Source of the DNA: Elephas maximus indicus
Taxonomy: Eukaryota; Chordata; Mammalia; Proboscidea; Elephantidae
Reading direction: 5' to 3'
NCBI RefSeq assembly: GCF_024166365.1
Contig: NC_064831.1
Coordinates: 24,914,768 to 24,978,767, forward strand
DNA: 64,000 nt
Both the position numbers and the translations under genes were made by a program. How positions within the stretch are numbered: position 1 is the stretch's first letter; each line of letters opens with the position of its first letter. The notes under the pieces are model-generated. The model had not been told where the DNA came from. It saw only the letters and a list, made by a program, of their open reading frames with translations, and searched no databases. This document shows positions 1-12,519 of this stretch, in pieces.

Positions 1-68
1 TATTTTTTTAATAACCCCACAATTGGTGTTACATTTTGTTCAATACTAAACATTTTCTATATTCTTCA

Positions 69-272
<204 letters not shown>

Positions 273-545
273 TTAAAATCAACAAAGGCCAATTCAGCCC
301 TATTTTATGCCAGAAATACATATTAATAATAAATTTATAATACCTTCCTTCTATTGAATCCTTTAGAGTGCCAGGCACATTGTCTAAATGTCTTATGTTC
401 ATTATTGTTACCTTTATTCCTCTCAACATCCCTCTAATTTAGATCTTTTAAGGATGTAACACATGACCCAGTTCTAACTTCTCTTATGCAGACTGGAGGT
501 ATGTGGGAAAGCAGAAGCGATACTTAACCCTACCTACAGACTGAG

Positions 546-584
546 AAGAAACCCTGGTGGCGTAATGGTTAAGAGCTACAGGCT
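546..584 (+). repeat. AfroSINE, 5' head fragment
   Basis: About 38 bases of the tRNA-like head (AAACCCTGGTGGCGTAATGG) without the rest of the element. It lies in TDO2 intron 3. Confidence 0.7.
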
Positions 585-1387
585 AAGAAATTAATATTCA
601 CCAAACTAAGTGAAAGACTGTGATGGTTAAAGACCTTGAAATTTTAAAGCTGTTATTTAAAATGTAGTGTTTTGTCTATCTGTGAAAATCTTAGCCGTGT
701 ATAGACACAGAGTAGATGGGAAGGGGGGCAGATGTTTGTGGTAAGTCGATAGTGACAAGAACTTCATATTATTCTCATGGCTAATTCCCAGGGGCATTAT
801 CCAGTATATCCTTGTTTAGAATATCCGTTTGAGTCCAAGGATATTTGTTTAAACCTGAATCCCTGCCAAAGCATTTCTGTTGAAGGATTTAGGCAGGGAC
901 TTTTGCTTTGAGTTTGTTTTCCCCTTCCTTGAAGGCCTTCTCAATAATAACATTGGCACTAAAGAAGGGTGATACAATGTAATACACTGGAAGAAGCATA
1001 GTTGGAATCAGTTCATCTGAAGTTACTAACAATGTCTCCTGGGGTAAAAAAAAAAATTATTTCCCTGAAATTCAGTTAACGCTTTTGAAAAATGGCCAAG
1101 AGTTACCCGTCTACAAACAGAAACCTACTATACAAAATCTTAAGACTGTGATAGATGTGGGGAGACATTTTGACTCCTTTAGACTGTTCACAGAGGGCAT
1201 AAAATACTTCTTCCTGTAAGCAGGTCCTCTCTTAATATTGCAAGCCTCTAGAAACCAAAAACCAAGGACTTTGTCATATGCATCTATTTTCCCTCAGAAT
1301 GTAGCAGTGTTTGGCATAAGGTAAGCACTGGGTGATAATTTTACAAATAAATGAATTAAATAATCAATGTGGTTATTAGATGAGCAT

Positions 1388-1518
1388 TGTTGTTAGGTTG
1401 TTAGGTACCGTCTCATAGAGACCCTATGGGACACATTCCAAGAAGCAGCTGTTGGATTTGAACTGCCAACTTTTTGGTTAGCAGCCAAGCCCTCAACCAC
1501 CACACCACCAGGGCTCCA
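1388..1518 (-). repeat. AfroSINE (old, shortened) in TDO2 intron 3
   Basis: The antisense copy runs from a TTGTTGTTAGG-type tail to the reverse complement of the tRNA-like head (CACCACCAGGGCTCC). It is diverged and has lost part of the middle. Confidence 0.85.
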
Positions 1519-1794
1519 GGTAAGCATAAAAAAAAAAAAAAAGCATAGAAGTCCAATAATCTTAAAGCTCTCTAGTGCCTCCTATTTGGAACTGTCATTT
1601 AAGTAAAGGCTATGTTCCTGTACTAACTAGGGAAATCCAACTATAACTTCAAATTTTGTTTAGAGAGGCTTTGGGGATGCAAATTTTCATATTTGTACAA
1701 AGAGCAAAGCAAATAATTGTGTATCAGCTTACACAAGCTTTTTTTCAGGATTAACTTTGTGCCATAGGAAAATTTCACTTTCTAATAAAGATAG

Positions 1795-2060
1795 CTACTA
1801 TTTGACACATGCTTATATGTGTCATGTCCTGGGCTAAGTGCTTAATGTACATTATCTCATTCTATCTTAGGATCTTCCCAGAACCCTATGAGCAAGAAGA
1901 TAAAATAATTACCTCCAATATACAGAAGAAGAAATGGAGGTTCTAAGACATGAGCAAATTGTCAAAGATCACACAACTTATACTGGTAGAGAGATGGGAT
2001 TCTGAAATTGTTTAATTCTAAATTTGTGCTACACTGTGATCCTTCTCCTATTGGTTTTTG
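1795..2060 (+). repeat. MIR (ancient tRNA-derived SINE)
   Basis: Shows the MIR core order: GGGCTAAGTGCTTAATGTACATTATCTCATTC, then GAACCCTATGAG..AG, AGAAGAAATGGAGGTTCTAAG and GATCACACAACTTATA. It is diverged, as expected for a mammal-wide element, and lies in TDO2 intron 3. Confidence 0.8.
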
Positions 2061-2811
2061 CTTGGTACAAGCCACCAATAAAAATGTAAATATAAAAACA
2101 GGACAAATAACTCATTAAACCAATTATTATTCCATTTTTACTTCCTTAACTCAAAGACTTTTATCATTTTAGCTGATCAGTGAGGCCAGCAACCAATTGA
2201 GGAAATCACACCAAGAATTGGTGGAGAAGGGAGACATGTCTACACAAATCATTGGGCCCTGGTCAGCCAAGGGGTAGTAGTATGTACTGACAACCTCAGA
2301 GTAAATGTTCTTAATATTTGGAGATCACAGATCACTTTAAGACACATATTCATGAAATTTTGCACATAATTTCAAAGAATTCAGAGATCTTCTCAACCCC
2401 TAATTCTCAGCCAAGGACCACCTAGAGATTAGAAGGCTGGATAAGGTAAACACACAGTGTGCTCAAAATTTCTATTTTTGTCTAGTACTAGAATTATATA
2501 TTATGTAAATCCTCAAGAAATTTAAATATTTTTCTTTCTCAAAAAGAGTTTTTTAAAGTTCTAAGCTGAGAAATGGTAGTATCTTAGCTTGCAAATTCAT
2601 TGTGAAACTTGGATGGAAAGTCTCTTGGACAAAACTAAAGTCCCTCTTGACTGAATTATCAACGAAGCAGCATAAAGAATGAGGTGATAAATCCTGGAAG
2701 GAAGTCTTATTCAAATTTATCTGGTAGCAAGATATTTTCAAGCATTTCAAATAAAAGTAGATTCCTTGATCTTTCACCATCTTACAGTAAAAAGAATTGT
2801 AGATGCCCTTA

Positions 2812-3187
<376 letters not shown>

Positions 3188-3928
3188 TAATAAGTAGAAT
3201 ACAATACCCAAAAAATCCCCCATATTCCCAAGTTCTCAGGAACCAAGCTTTTTTTTTTTTTTTTAACTATGCTTGAGTCTGGTCACAAAGAGTGAGTTGA
3301 ACTTATTTTTATTCTTAGAAAAATGATATTCTATGGATTCTATCATAACAAAGGCTATTACACTCACTGAGAAGTTACGTCCGTCCTAGCTTATGAAAAT
3401 GCGTGGTAAAGCCTGTCACCATGCTCAGCTGACTGCGCACCTGCTGTCCTGTATTCCCCCAGAGAGCCTACTCTGAAAAGAATTGGACGTTCTCCATCAG
3501 TTCAACTTTAGAAGCCCATCAAGAGCTCTAACCTTTTGCTTCTTAAAAGGAACAGAAGAGAAACTGGCATAAATGTATCAATACCTCATTCACTAACATC
3601 CCTTTTCTATTAATTGATGATTTCAAGAAAACTCTCATTGTGCCTTCAACAATTCTACTTCGTGACCAGGGGTTTTGAAGGTAAGTTTTTTCTGGATGCA
3701 TTTGCAGTTATCTAGGCTGGAATTTATTGACCAAGTCTTATGTACACAAGTTGTGCAAGGTCTGCCTGTTAGCTCCACTGCATCTTATTTATAATCTTCT
3801 GCCCAGACCCTGGTTCCCATACTCTGCTGGACAGAATTTTCACCTATGTGTCTCCTGAATTCTGACAAAAGTTGAAACAGCATGCATTTGTGCAATATCT
3901 TTAGATTTAGAAAACTGTTTGGCAACTA

Positions 3929-4132
<204 letters not shown>

Positions 4133-4186
4133 TCAATAAATGAAAAGGAAAAAAAAAATCAGCACTTGAGAAAACACAGTTAACTA

Positions 4187-4354
4187 AAAAAAAAAAAAAC
4201 CCCAGTGCCGTCGAGTCGATTCTGACTCATAGCGACCCTATAGGACAGAGTAGAACTGCCCCATAGAGTTTCCAAGGAGCGCCTGGCGGATTCAAACGGC
4301 CGATCCTTTAGTTAGCAGCCGTAGCACTTAACCACTACGCCACCAGGGTTTCCA
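4187..4354 (-). repeat. AfroSINE with target duplication, TDO2 intron 1
   Basis: Full-length, near-consensus, same orientation as TDO2. AGTTAACTA is repeated at 4178-4186 and 4355-4363. Its 3' end is a run of about 13-14 T on the TDO2 sense strand. The element occupies nearly half of the 393-bp intron. Confidence 0.95.
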
Positions 4355-4517
4355 AGTTAACTAGAGTACGTAAAATTATTTTACTATTTTTTTTTCAGAG
4401 CAGATTATTAAACAAGCCAATAAAGGTGACAGTTTTCTATGCTAAATAAACTCAGAAATTAAAGTACTCACCCTTGTCACGTCTGAGAATCTAGCCACAC
4501 TTAGAAGTAATACTCAC

Positions 4518-4552
4518 CCCAAGTTCTTTCCTAAAAGTGGGCACCCACTCAT
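4518..4552 (-). CDS. TDO2: TDO2 coding exon 1 (start codon, residues 1-12 in part)
   Basis: Read on the minus strand, the ATG at 4552-4550 opens MSGCPLLGKNL followed by a split glycine codon (GG|A). The exon ends in a GTGAGT donor at 4517. This closely follows the conserved N-terminus of mammalian TDO2 (MSGCP.LG.N). The phase-2 end joins the A that begins exon 2, completing Gly12. The exon is 35 coding bases, so it is easily missed by ORF-length filters. The start is supported by the family N-terminus and by the TATA-like box about 80 bp upstream. Substitutions relative to human are conservative and confined to the disordered N-terminal tail. Confidence 0.93.
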
Positions 4553-4633
4553 GGTGAACACTCCCTGTCTGAACAGCACCGTAGATTTTTCTCCTGGTAA
4601 ATCTCATTGACCTTCCCAGATGTTCCACAGCTG

Positions 4634-4642
4634 CCTTTTATG
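4634..4642 (-). promoter_or_regulatory. TDO2: TATA-like box of TDO2
   Basis: The minus strand reads CATAAAAGG, followed by GCAGCTGTGGAACATC, about 82-90 bp upstream of the TDO2 ATG. A start site 25-30 bp downstream would give a 5' UTR of roughly 55 nt. TATA-driven transcription fits a liver-restricted inducible gene. The start site itself is inferred; no CpG island is present. Confidence 0.6.
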
Positions 4643-5524
4643 TGTCCTGTGCCTCCCGCGCCAGCCAATCAGCTACCCAAAGAGTACTTTTTGTGTACTC
4701 TTGGCTGGGCTCCCACTTCAGTTGGTACAGACGCTGAAGCCCTGTCAACCTTAGAGTGGATTATCTTGCTGACGGTTTGTTTGCAAGGACAGTGAGGCCA
4801 TTCTGCCGGACGGAATCATCTGACTTGCCAAATTTTGTTTTTATATTCAAAGTAATAAACATTAAATAGATAAATAGAAGACAAGTTTTTTAAAAAATAG
4901 GGGGAAGTATTTCACTATTCATTTTGAAGAACACACTTGGCATAGTGTTAGGGTATATAACACGATGAGCTTGTAGAATCTAAGCATTTATTTTCTCACA
5001 TTTAGATACTCTTATAAGGCTTGGCTTAAACCAAACTCTGAACTTCCATGTATCTGGGAAAACAAATTCTTTGTATAATAGACACAAAATGCATGCTCAA
5101 AATCCCCACTTTCCTTCTATTAATAGAATTCTTCTAGCCCAAATCTCACCTCATTGTGATCAGCTGTTAAGCTCCTGACACATAGCTTTGGAATTTGAAC
5201 AGGTGCTATTAACTTTATGTTCATCATTTGCATTCCACAGGCAGGGCAGTAGGAACCATTCGTGCTGGGGTTTATTGTCTGTAGAAAATTTTAAAACAAA
5301 AATAGCCATGAGTGTACAGTTCTAAACAATGTCATAAATTTTCCTCCTATAGAAAACATAATTTACTATTATAACTTCTAAACAATTGCTTCAAAGGCTG
5401 TTTCACCAGGTAGAAGCTTCACCACCTCTGCTCTTGGTACACACTGAGAACCATACATAGAGAAAATATTTCCCACTTATTGCACCCTCTAGAATGGTGT
5501 TTTCATTTAATTTACTAGAGTAAC

Positions 5525-5680
5525 AAGGAGTTGGAAACCGAATTCCAAGTCTTGGCTCTGCCGCTGGTTAGCTGTGTCATATGTGGTAATGCAGTTAAGC
5601 TCTGTGTATAACTGCTTCCTCACTAAAAGAAATGAAGATATTTAAAGTCTGTTGTAATTTTGAAGGTTATGATCCACCCA
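5525..5680 (+). repeat. MIR fragment (5' half)
   Basis: TTGGCTCTGCCGCTGGTTAGCTGTGTCATATGTGG...TTAAGCTCTGTGTATAACTGCTTCCTCACT follows the MIR 5' core (gctgtgtgacctt..gttacttaacctctctgagcctcagtttcctcat). It is strongly diverged. Confidence 0.6.
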
Positions 5681-5790
5681 AAAATCATGATTTTATTACC
5701 CTATAATAAATCACAACATGTTTAATAAATTATAACATGTTTAATACTAACATGTTTTAATTTATTATAGGGTAATAAAATCATGATTTT
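5681..5790. repeat. Perfect 30-bp inverted repeat (AT-rich palindrome)
   Basis: Bases 5681-5710 are the exact reverse complement of 5761-5790 (outer arm begins AAAATCATGATTTTATTACC). Pairing continues weakly inward, including ACATGTT in both arms. The spacer is 50 bp. It lies about 1.05 kb upstream of the inferred TDO2 start. No known element is recognised. Confidence 0.9.
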
Positions 5791-6560
5791 AGGGTTAACC
5801 AGGAGTATAAACAACATGAAAATGCTTTGTTGTAAGAAAAAAAAAAAAAATAACCCAAACATCCTATTGCTCATATTTCCTTTGACTTTTCACAGATGAC
5901 CCTTGAATTGCTTACACACCGGACAACCGGCCTGTCTGGAGAAGGGGCAGCGTCAACGTTCTTGGTGCCCTCCCACGGAGTCCTTATAAGCAGAGAATGC
6001 CTGGTATCTTTTTTCTCAACTTTGTTGTTCAACTAGGTGTTTGTTTACAAAGAGTGTAACTAAATAACTTATTCTCCTTTTGGGACGAGAGCCTTTTGGG
6101 CCAAGGAATGTCCTTCATTTACTGGTCAGCATACTGGTGAGAGAAATAAAACTATCTTTTATTCCCTATAGAAATATTAGACCTTTTTATTTGTTTTGAA
6201 ATCCACATAGGGTCAAATTAGCCGTTTTAAAGTGAACGATTCAGTGACATTGAATACAGCCACAATGCTGTACAACCTCCACTTTCATCTAATGCCAGCA
6301 CATTCTCAGCACCCCAAAAGGAAACTCAACACACATTAGGCAGTTGCTCCCCATTCCCCTTCCCTCAGCCCCGGGCAACCACTAATCTCTGTCTGAATGG
6401 ATTTTATTCTGGAAATTTCATGTAAATGAGATCATGTAATATATGACCTCGTGTCTGGTTTCTTTTACTTAGCGTGATGTTTTTGAGGGTCATTCGTGTT
6501 GTAGAATGCATCAGGGGTTTAATTTTTTATGACAGAATAGCATGCCACTGTATATGTATG

Positions 6561-6718
6561 GAACCCTGGTGGCACAGTGGCTAAGAGTTCGGCTGCTGAC
6601 CCAAAGGTCATCAGTTCGAATCCACCAGTTCCCCCTTGGAAACCCTATGGGGCAGCTGTACTCTGTCCTATAGGCCACTATGAGTCAGAGTGATTTGTAG
6701 GCAATGGGTTTGGTTTTT
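6561..6718 (+). repeat. AfroSINE inside the old L1
   Basis: Runs from GGAACCCTGGTGGCACAGTGG to GGCAATGGGTTTGG. Flanking TGTATATG is present on both sides (near 6550 and 6719), a likely target duplication. Confidence 0.9.
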
Positions 6719-7039
6719 GTGTATATGCCTCCATGTGCTTATCCACCCCTCCATTGATGGATGTTTGGGTTCCTTCCACCTTTTGACTATTATGAATAAC
6801 GATGCTGTGAACATTCATGTACATGAAATCTGTTTGAATTCCTGTTTTCAATACTTTGGAGTATACACCTAAGAGTGTAATTACTGGATCGGATGGTAAT
6901 TTTGTATTTAACATTTTGGGGAGCAGCCGAAATGGCTTCCATAGCCCCTGAACCATTTTACATTCCTTTCAGTAATGTATGAGGACTCTAGTTTCTCCAC
7001 ATCCTCACTAATACTTGTTATTTTCCATTTTTGTAAATA

Positions 7040-7695
7040 TAACTATCCTGTTTTTGTTGTTAGGTGCTGTCGAAGTCAGTTCTGACTCAGAGTGACCCTA
7101 TGTATGACAGAACAAAACACTGCCTGGTCCTGCACCATCCTCACAGTGATAGCTGTGTAAGCCCATTGTTGCAGCCGCTGTGTCAGTTCATTTTGTTGAC
7201 GGTCTTCCTCTCTTTTGCTGACCCACCAAGCTTGGTGTCCTTCTTCAGGGTTTGGTCTTCCCTGATAACAGTCCAAAGCACATGAGATGAAGTTTCGCCA
7301 TCCTCATTTCTAAGCACCATTCTGGCTGTACTTCTTTCAATACAGATTTGTTTGTTTTTTGGTCAGTCTGTGGTATATTCAATATTCTTCGCCAACACCA
7401 TAATTCAAAGGCATCAATCAACTCTCCTTTTGGCCTTCCTTATTCATTGTCCAGTTTTCACATGCATATAAAGCGGTTGAAAGTACACTGGCTTGGGTCA
7501 GGCACACCTTAGTGCTCAAAGTGGTATCTTTGGTTAACACTTAGGAGGTCTTTTATAGCAGATTTGTCCAGTGCAGTACGTCGTTTGATTTCTTGACTGC
7601 TGCTCCCATGGGCACTGATTTTGGATCCAAGTAAAAAGAAATCCTCGACAACTTCAATATTTTCTCCATTTATCATGATGCTACATATTGGTCCT
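7040..7695 (-). mobile_element. RTE-type LINE 3' fragment, antisense
   Basis: Begins with the reverse complement of the RTE 3' end (TTGTTAGGTGCTGTCGAAGTCAG). It then runs antisense through the RT C-terminal region (CATTCTGGCTGTACTTCTTTC, CATTGTCCAGTTTTCACATG). Its terminal 40 bases resemble the AfroSINE tail. The element is afrotherian RTE-like. It sits inside an old L1 and is itself entered by an AfroSINE. Confidence 0.8.
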
Positions 7696-7866
7696 AAAAA
7701 ACAAAAAAAAATAGACCCATTGCTGTTGAGTCAATTCTGACTCATAGTGACCCTATAGGGCAGAGTAGAACTGCCCCATAGAGTTTCCAAGGAGCAGCTG
7801 GTGGACTCGAACAGCAGACCTTTTGGTTAACAGCAGAGCTCTCAAACACTGAGCCACCAGGGCTCC
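7696..7866 (-). repeat. AfroSINE nested at the RTE edge
   Basis: Full-length antisense copy. The perfect 12-bp target duplication ATATTGGTCCTA lies at 7685-7696 and 7867-7878. Confidence 0.93.
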
Positions 7867-9156
7867 ATATTGGTCCTAGTGGATGTGAAGTGCCATCTCA
7901 TTGGAGTTTTGATTTGCATTTCCCTTATGATATTGAGCATATTTTCATGTGCTTGTTGGACATGTGAATACTTCTTTGAATAAATGTCCAGTAGAGTCTT
8001 CACTTTTTTAAATTGTGTTATTTTCCTTTTTGTTTGTTGAGTTGTAATAATTTTTATATATTCAGGATGCTAGAGTACATGATTTGAAAATACCTTCTCC
8101 CATTCTATAAGCTGTCTTTTCATTTTCTTGACAATATTCTTTAATACACATTTTTTATTTTTATGAAATCTAATTTATCTTTTGTTGCTCATTATTTTGT
8201 TGATTTGACAATTAATTAATTATTAATATATATGTTTTATGTATTAATTGTCAAATCTAAGATCCTGAAGATTTACCCCTATATTTTCTTCTAAGTATTT
8301 TATCATTTCAACTCTTATATTTAGATCATTGATCCATTTTGAGTTAATTTTTGTACATTGTGTCAGGCAAGGGTCCACCTTCATTCTTTTGTGTCTGAAT
8401 ATCAAGTTGTCTCAGCACCATTTGTTGAAAAGGTTGTTCTTTGTCCATTAAGTGGTCTTGACAACCCTGTTAAAAATTAATTGGTCATTAATGTATGGGT
8501 TTATTTCTAGACTGTCAGTACTTTGGTCTATATATCTGTCCTTATGCCAGTTACGCAGTTTTGATTACTGTAGCTCTGTAGTAACTTAGAATCAGGAAAT
8601 GTGAGTCCTCCAAATTTTTCTTCTTTTCAACACTGTTTTGACTATTTTGGATCCCATACAATTCAATACAAATTTGAGGGTCAGTTACTCCATTTATGGA
8701 AGAAGACTATTTGAATTTTAATAGGGATTGCATTTAATCTATATATTGCTTTGGGTACTATTGCCATCTTAACAATAATAAGTCTTCCAATCCATGAACA
8801 TGTCATGTCTTATGTAGTTCATTTTAATTTCTTCCAGCATTGTTTTTTATTCTTTAAGATACAAGTGTTTCACCGCCTTGGTTAAATGTATCCCTAGATA
8901 TTTAATTCTTTTGTGTGCTATCGTAAATGTAATTGCTTCTTAATTTCATTTTTTACTTTGTTCATTGGTAGTATATAAAAACACAAATGATTTTGGTGTA
9001 TTCATGTGTCATGCTTCAACTTTGCTGCTTAATTAACTTAAGCATTTCTTCTGTGGATTTTTTGGGGGGGGACTTTCTATATATAGAACCATGTCATCTG
9101 CATCCTTTCCAATTTGGATAGCTTTTATTTATTTTTCTTGCCTAATTTCTTTGTCT

Positions 9157-9318
9157 GGAAACCCCGGTGGTGTAGTGGTTAAGTGTTATGCCTGCTAACC
9201 AAAAGGTCGGCAGTTCGAATCCACCAGACGCACTCCTTGGAAGCTCTATGGGGCAGTTCTACTGTCTATAGGGTCGCTATGAGTCGGAATCGACTCGACA
9301 GCAGTGGGTGGGGTGGAT
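9157..9318 (+). repeat. AfroSINE inside the old L1
   Basis: A near-consensus full copy, from GGAAACCCCGGTGGTGTAGTGG to CGACTCGACAGCAGTGGG. Confidence 0.93.
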
Positions 9319-10109
9319 AATTTTTCTGTCTAGAACTTCCAATGCAATGTTCGATAGAAGTGGTGATAGCAGGTATTCTTGTCTGTTTTCTGATTTTAGG
9401 GGAAAACCTTTTAGTCATTCACCATTAAGTATGATGTAAAAAAAAAATTTTTTTTTTATTTTAAGCTGTGAGTTTTTGAAAAATGCCCAATATAATGTTG
9501 AAGATACTTTCTCTATTCCTGCTTTTCTGAGTTTTTTTTTTTAATCACAAAATGCTATTGGACTTTGTCAAATTATTTTTTCTACATCAGTTAAGATGAT
9601 TATATGTGTTTATTTTTCTTTTATTATTAATGTAGTATAATACATTGTTTTTGTTTTGTTTTTATTAATCTACCCTTACATTCCTGAGATAAGTCCCACT
9701 TGGTCATGGTGTATCATCCTTTTAATATACTTTTGAATTCAGTTCACTAGTATTTTGCTGATGATTTTGAAATCTATATTCACAAGGGATATTGGTCTGT
9801 TGTTTTCTTTTCCTTTAGTGTCTTTGTCTAGTTTTAGTATCAGGGTAATGCTAGCCTCATAGCATAAGTTAGGAAGTGTTCCCTTCTGTTTTTCAGAAGA
9901 GTTTAAGAAAATTCCTGTCACTTTTGTATGTAAATATTTGGTAGAATTCCTCAGAGAAGTCATCAGATCCTTGCCTTCTTTTTTGACCAGGAGAGAGGAA
10001 TTTTATTGTTTGAGTCTGTGGACTTCCACTCCAGTGTAACTAGTGAGAATGGCTAAAACTTTATTACTGCTCCCTTTCATGCTTACAGTAAACTTTTTTG
10101 TTTAATTTG

Positions 10110-12029
10110 ATTTTTTTTTTTTTTGTTGTGCTTTAGTTGAAAGTTTACAGGGAAAGTTAGCTTCCTATTCAATAGTTTGTACGTAAGGTGGTTTCCTTCT
10201 CCACAATGTGTCAGCACTCTCCTCGTTTCCACCCTGGTTTCCACATTTTCTTTCTCTCAGATTATCTACCCCTTCCTGCCTTCTCATCTTACAACTGATT
10301 AACTAAGGAGTGCATTCCTCTGGGGTGTTATTGTTTATCTTATGTGCTTCTCTATTGTTTGGCTGGGAGGTAGTGTTCAGGAATGACTTCATTTCCAGGT
10401 CAGAAGGGTGTCTTAGGGCCATACCCTCGGGGGTTCCTCCAGTTTCTGACAGACCAGCAAGCCTGGCCTTTTTTGTGAGTTTGATTTTTTTTGTTCTACA
10501 ATTATCTCCTGCTCTGTCCAGGATCCCATGTTATGATGCCAGTCAGAGAAGCTGATGGTGGTAGCCAGGCAGTATGTAGTTCTTCTGATCTCAGGGTTGT
10601 AAAGGCTTTGGATAAACTGCTCCCTTGAGTCTTTGGTCTCCTTCACTATCCCTCTCTCCAGTGGGAAGAGACCCATAGTTGTATCCTAGATGGCTGCTCG
10701 CAAGCTTTTAAGTTCCCAGACACTACTCACCAAAGTAGATGCAGAACATCGACTTTACGTATTATGTTGTGCCAGTTGACGTAGATGTCTGCCAAGTCTA
10801 TGTCTTCTAGCTTAGGAACTTCATTTTGCAAGGTGTTTGGTTATGTCTAAGAGGGTTCCTTGACTTACCCCATGTGTGCTCTTAATGAGCGTCCCCTATA
10901 ATCATGTATGTAGAAATATCTACCACCAAACCCATATCTGCTGGTGGGTGAGTTCCCTTACATTCTGCCACACCTCTTGGCATATCTATCTATCTATTTG
11001 CCCATTCATAAATTTTTGTTTCTTAATAGCATTGCTGCATGATTGCATAAGCTAAGCTATAGTAGTTACCATAAAACCAGAACACAATGCCGACAAGTCG
11101 ATCTGGACTCATAGCACCCCTATACCAAAAAACCAAACCCAGTGCAGTCGAGTCAATTCCAACTCATAGCTACCCTATAGGACAGAGTAGAACTGCCTCC
11201 ATAGAGTTTCCAAGGAGTGTCTGGCAGATTCGAACTGCTGACCCTTGTGTTAGCAGCTGTAGCACTTAACCACTACGCCACCAGGGGTTCCAGCTGCCCT
11301 TTATTCTTATATCCCTCTCAGTGTCCTCTCTTGCCTTGGCCACGTCATACGGATTTCCCCCATATAATGTATTGCCTTTCCCTTCACCAATATTAAATTG
11401 TGTCTTCTATCTAAGACATCCCTGGTAGCCATCAAAATTTTTTTTTCTTTTTTTTCCGAAGTGGTAAACCTTTTCTTGTTACTTTATAGTACTGGTCTCA
11501 TACAATATTTGTCCTTTTGTGATTGACTTATTTCACTCAGCATAATGTCTTCCAAATTCATTCCTTTCGTAAGATGTTTTGAAGATTCATCTTTATTCTT
11601 TATCATCTCATAGTGTTCCATCGTGTACATGTACCATAGTTGTTAACCAATTCCTCTGTTGATGGGCACTTAAGTTGTTTCCATCTTTTTGCTACTGTGA
11701 ATCATGCTGAAATGAACATGGGTGTGCATATATCTATTTAAGTCACTGCTCTTATTTCTTTAGGGTATATACCTAGGAGTGTGATCATTGGATAATATGG
11801 TATTTCTATTTCTAGCTTTTTAGAAAGTGCCATACCGTTTTCCAAAGAGATTGTACATTCTTACCAGCAGTGTATAAGAGTTCCAATTTCTCCTCAGCCT
11901 CTACAATATTTGTTATTTTTTTTTCATTAGTGCCAGTAATGTTGGGGTGAGACGGTATCTCATTTTAGTTTTGATTTACATCTCTCTAATAGCTAATGGT
12001 CATGAGCCTTTCTTCATTTGTTTGTTAGC
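10110..12029 (-). mobile_element. Antisense L1, segment 1 of 3 (3' UTR and ORF2 end)
   Basis: Starts with a T run (antisense poly-A) and L1 3' UTR, then the reverse complement of the ORF2 C-terminus up to CATTTGTTTGTTAGC. The same L1 resumes at 20524 and again after 21435, so it is one old element split by two LTR insertions. Confidence 0.8.
11074..11292 (-). repeat. Two AfroSINEs head-to-tail (partial plus full)
   Basis: 11074-11124 is the first 50 bases of an antisense tail (CAATGCCGACAAGTCG..). It is followed directly by a complete antisense copy at about 11125-11292. The first is probably a truncated target of the second. Confidence 0.8.
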
Positions 12030-12344
12030 TGCCTTAGTTATCTAGTGCTGCCATAACAGAAATACCACACGTGGATGTCTTTAACAAAGAGAAATTTATT
12101 CTATCACAGTCTAGGAGGCTAGAGGTCCGAATTCAAGATACTAGCCCCAAGGGATGGCTTTCTCTTTCTGTCTGCTCTTGATGAAGTTCCTTGTCATCAG
12201 TCTTCCCAGGTCAAGGAGCTTCTCAGCACAGGGACCCTGGCTACAAAGGACACACTATTCTCCTGGCTCTTGTTTCTTGGTGGTATAAGGTCCCCTGTCT
12301 CTCTGTTCACTTCTCTTTTTTATATCTCAAAAGAGATTGGCTCA
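12030..12344 (-). repeat. MaLR-type LTR, antisense, part 1 (split by L1)
   Basis: Reverse complement of a MaLR/MLT-like LTR: CTTAGTTATCTAGTGCTGCCATAACAGAAATACC through the antisense of its 3' half. The rest continues at 20306-20523 after an 8-kb L1 insertion. Comparison with the sense copy at 20925-21435 confirms the family. Confidence 0.75.
12333..12344. repeat. 12-bp target-site duplication of the 12.3-20.3 kb L1 (left copy)
   Basis: GAGATTGGCTCA here is identical to 20306-20317, and it falls inside the split LTR. Confidence 0.93.
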
Positions 12345-12519
12345 GAGGGAGGGGGCCAAGATGGCTGACTAGGTAGACGCTACCTCAGATCCCTCTTGCA
12401 ACAAAGACTTGGAAAAACAAGTGAATCGATCACATACACAACAATCTACGAACCCTGAACAACAAACAGATTTAAAGAGTTGACTGGAGTGACAGAGATG
12501 GAGAATGAACAACTACGGG

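Larger units (their letters stand above)
6195..10000 (-). mobile_element. Old antisense L1 (LINE-1) remnant, interrupted
   Basis: The antisense 3' UTR type sequence (AAAGTGAACGATTCAGTGACATT.., CACCCCAAAAGGAAACTC) is followed by the reverse complement of ORF2. The minus-strand ORF at 9739-9963 reads L1 reverse-transcriptase motifs ([34 protein letters not shown]). It is interrupted by AfroSINEs at 6561 and 9157 and by an RTE with its own SINE at 7040-7880. It is broken throughout and not functional. Confidence 0.85.

Noticed and set aside
6561-6640. tRNA-like sequences at SINE heads
   Set aside because: They have A/B-box-like text but belong to AfroSINEs and lack a complete cloverleaf; not tRNA genes.
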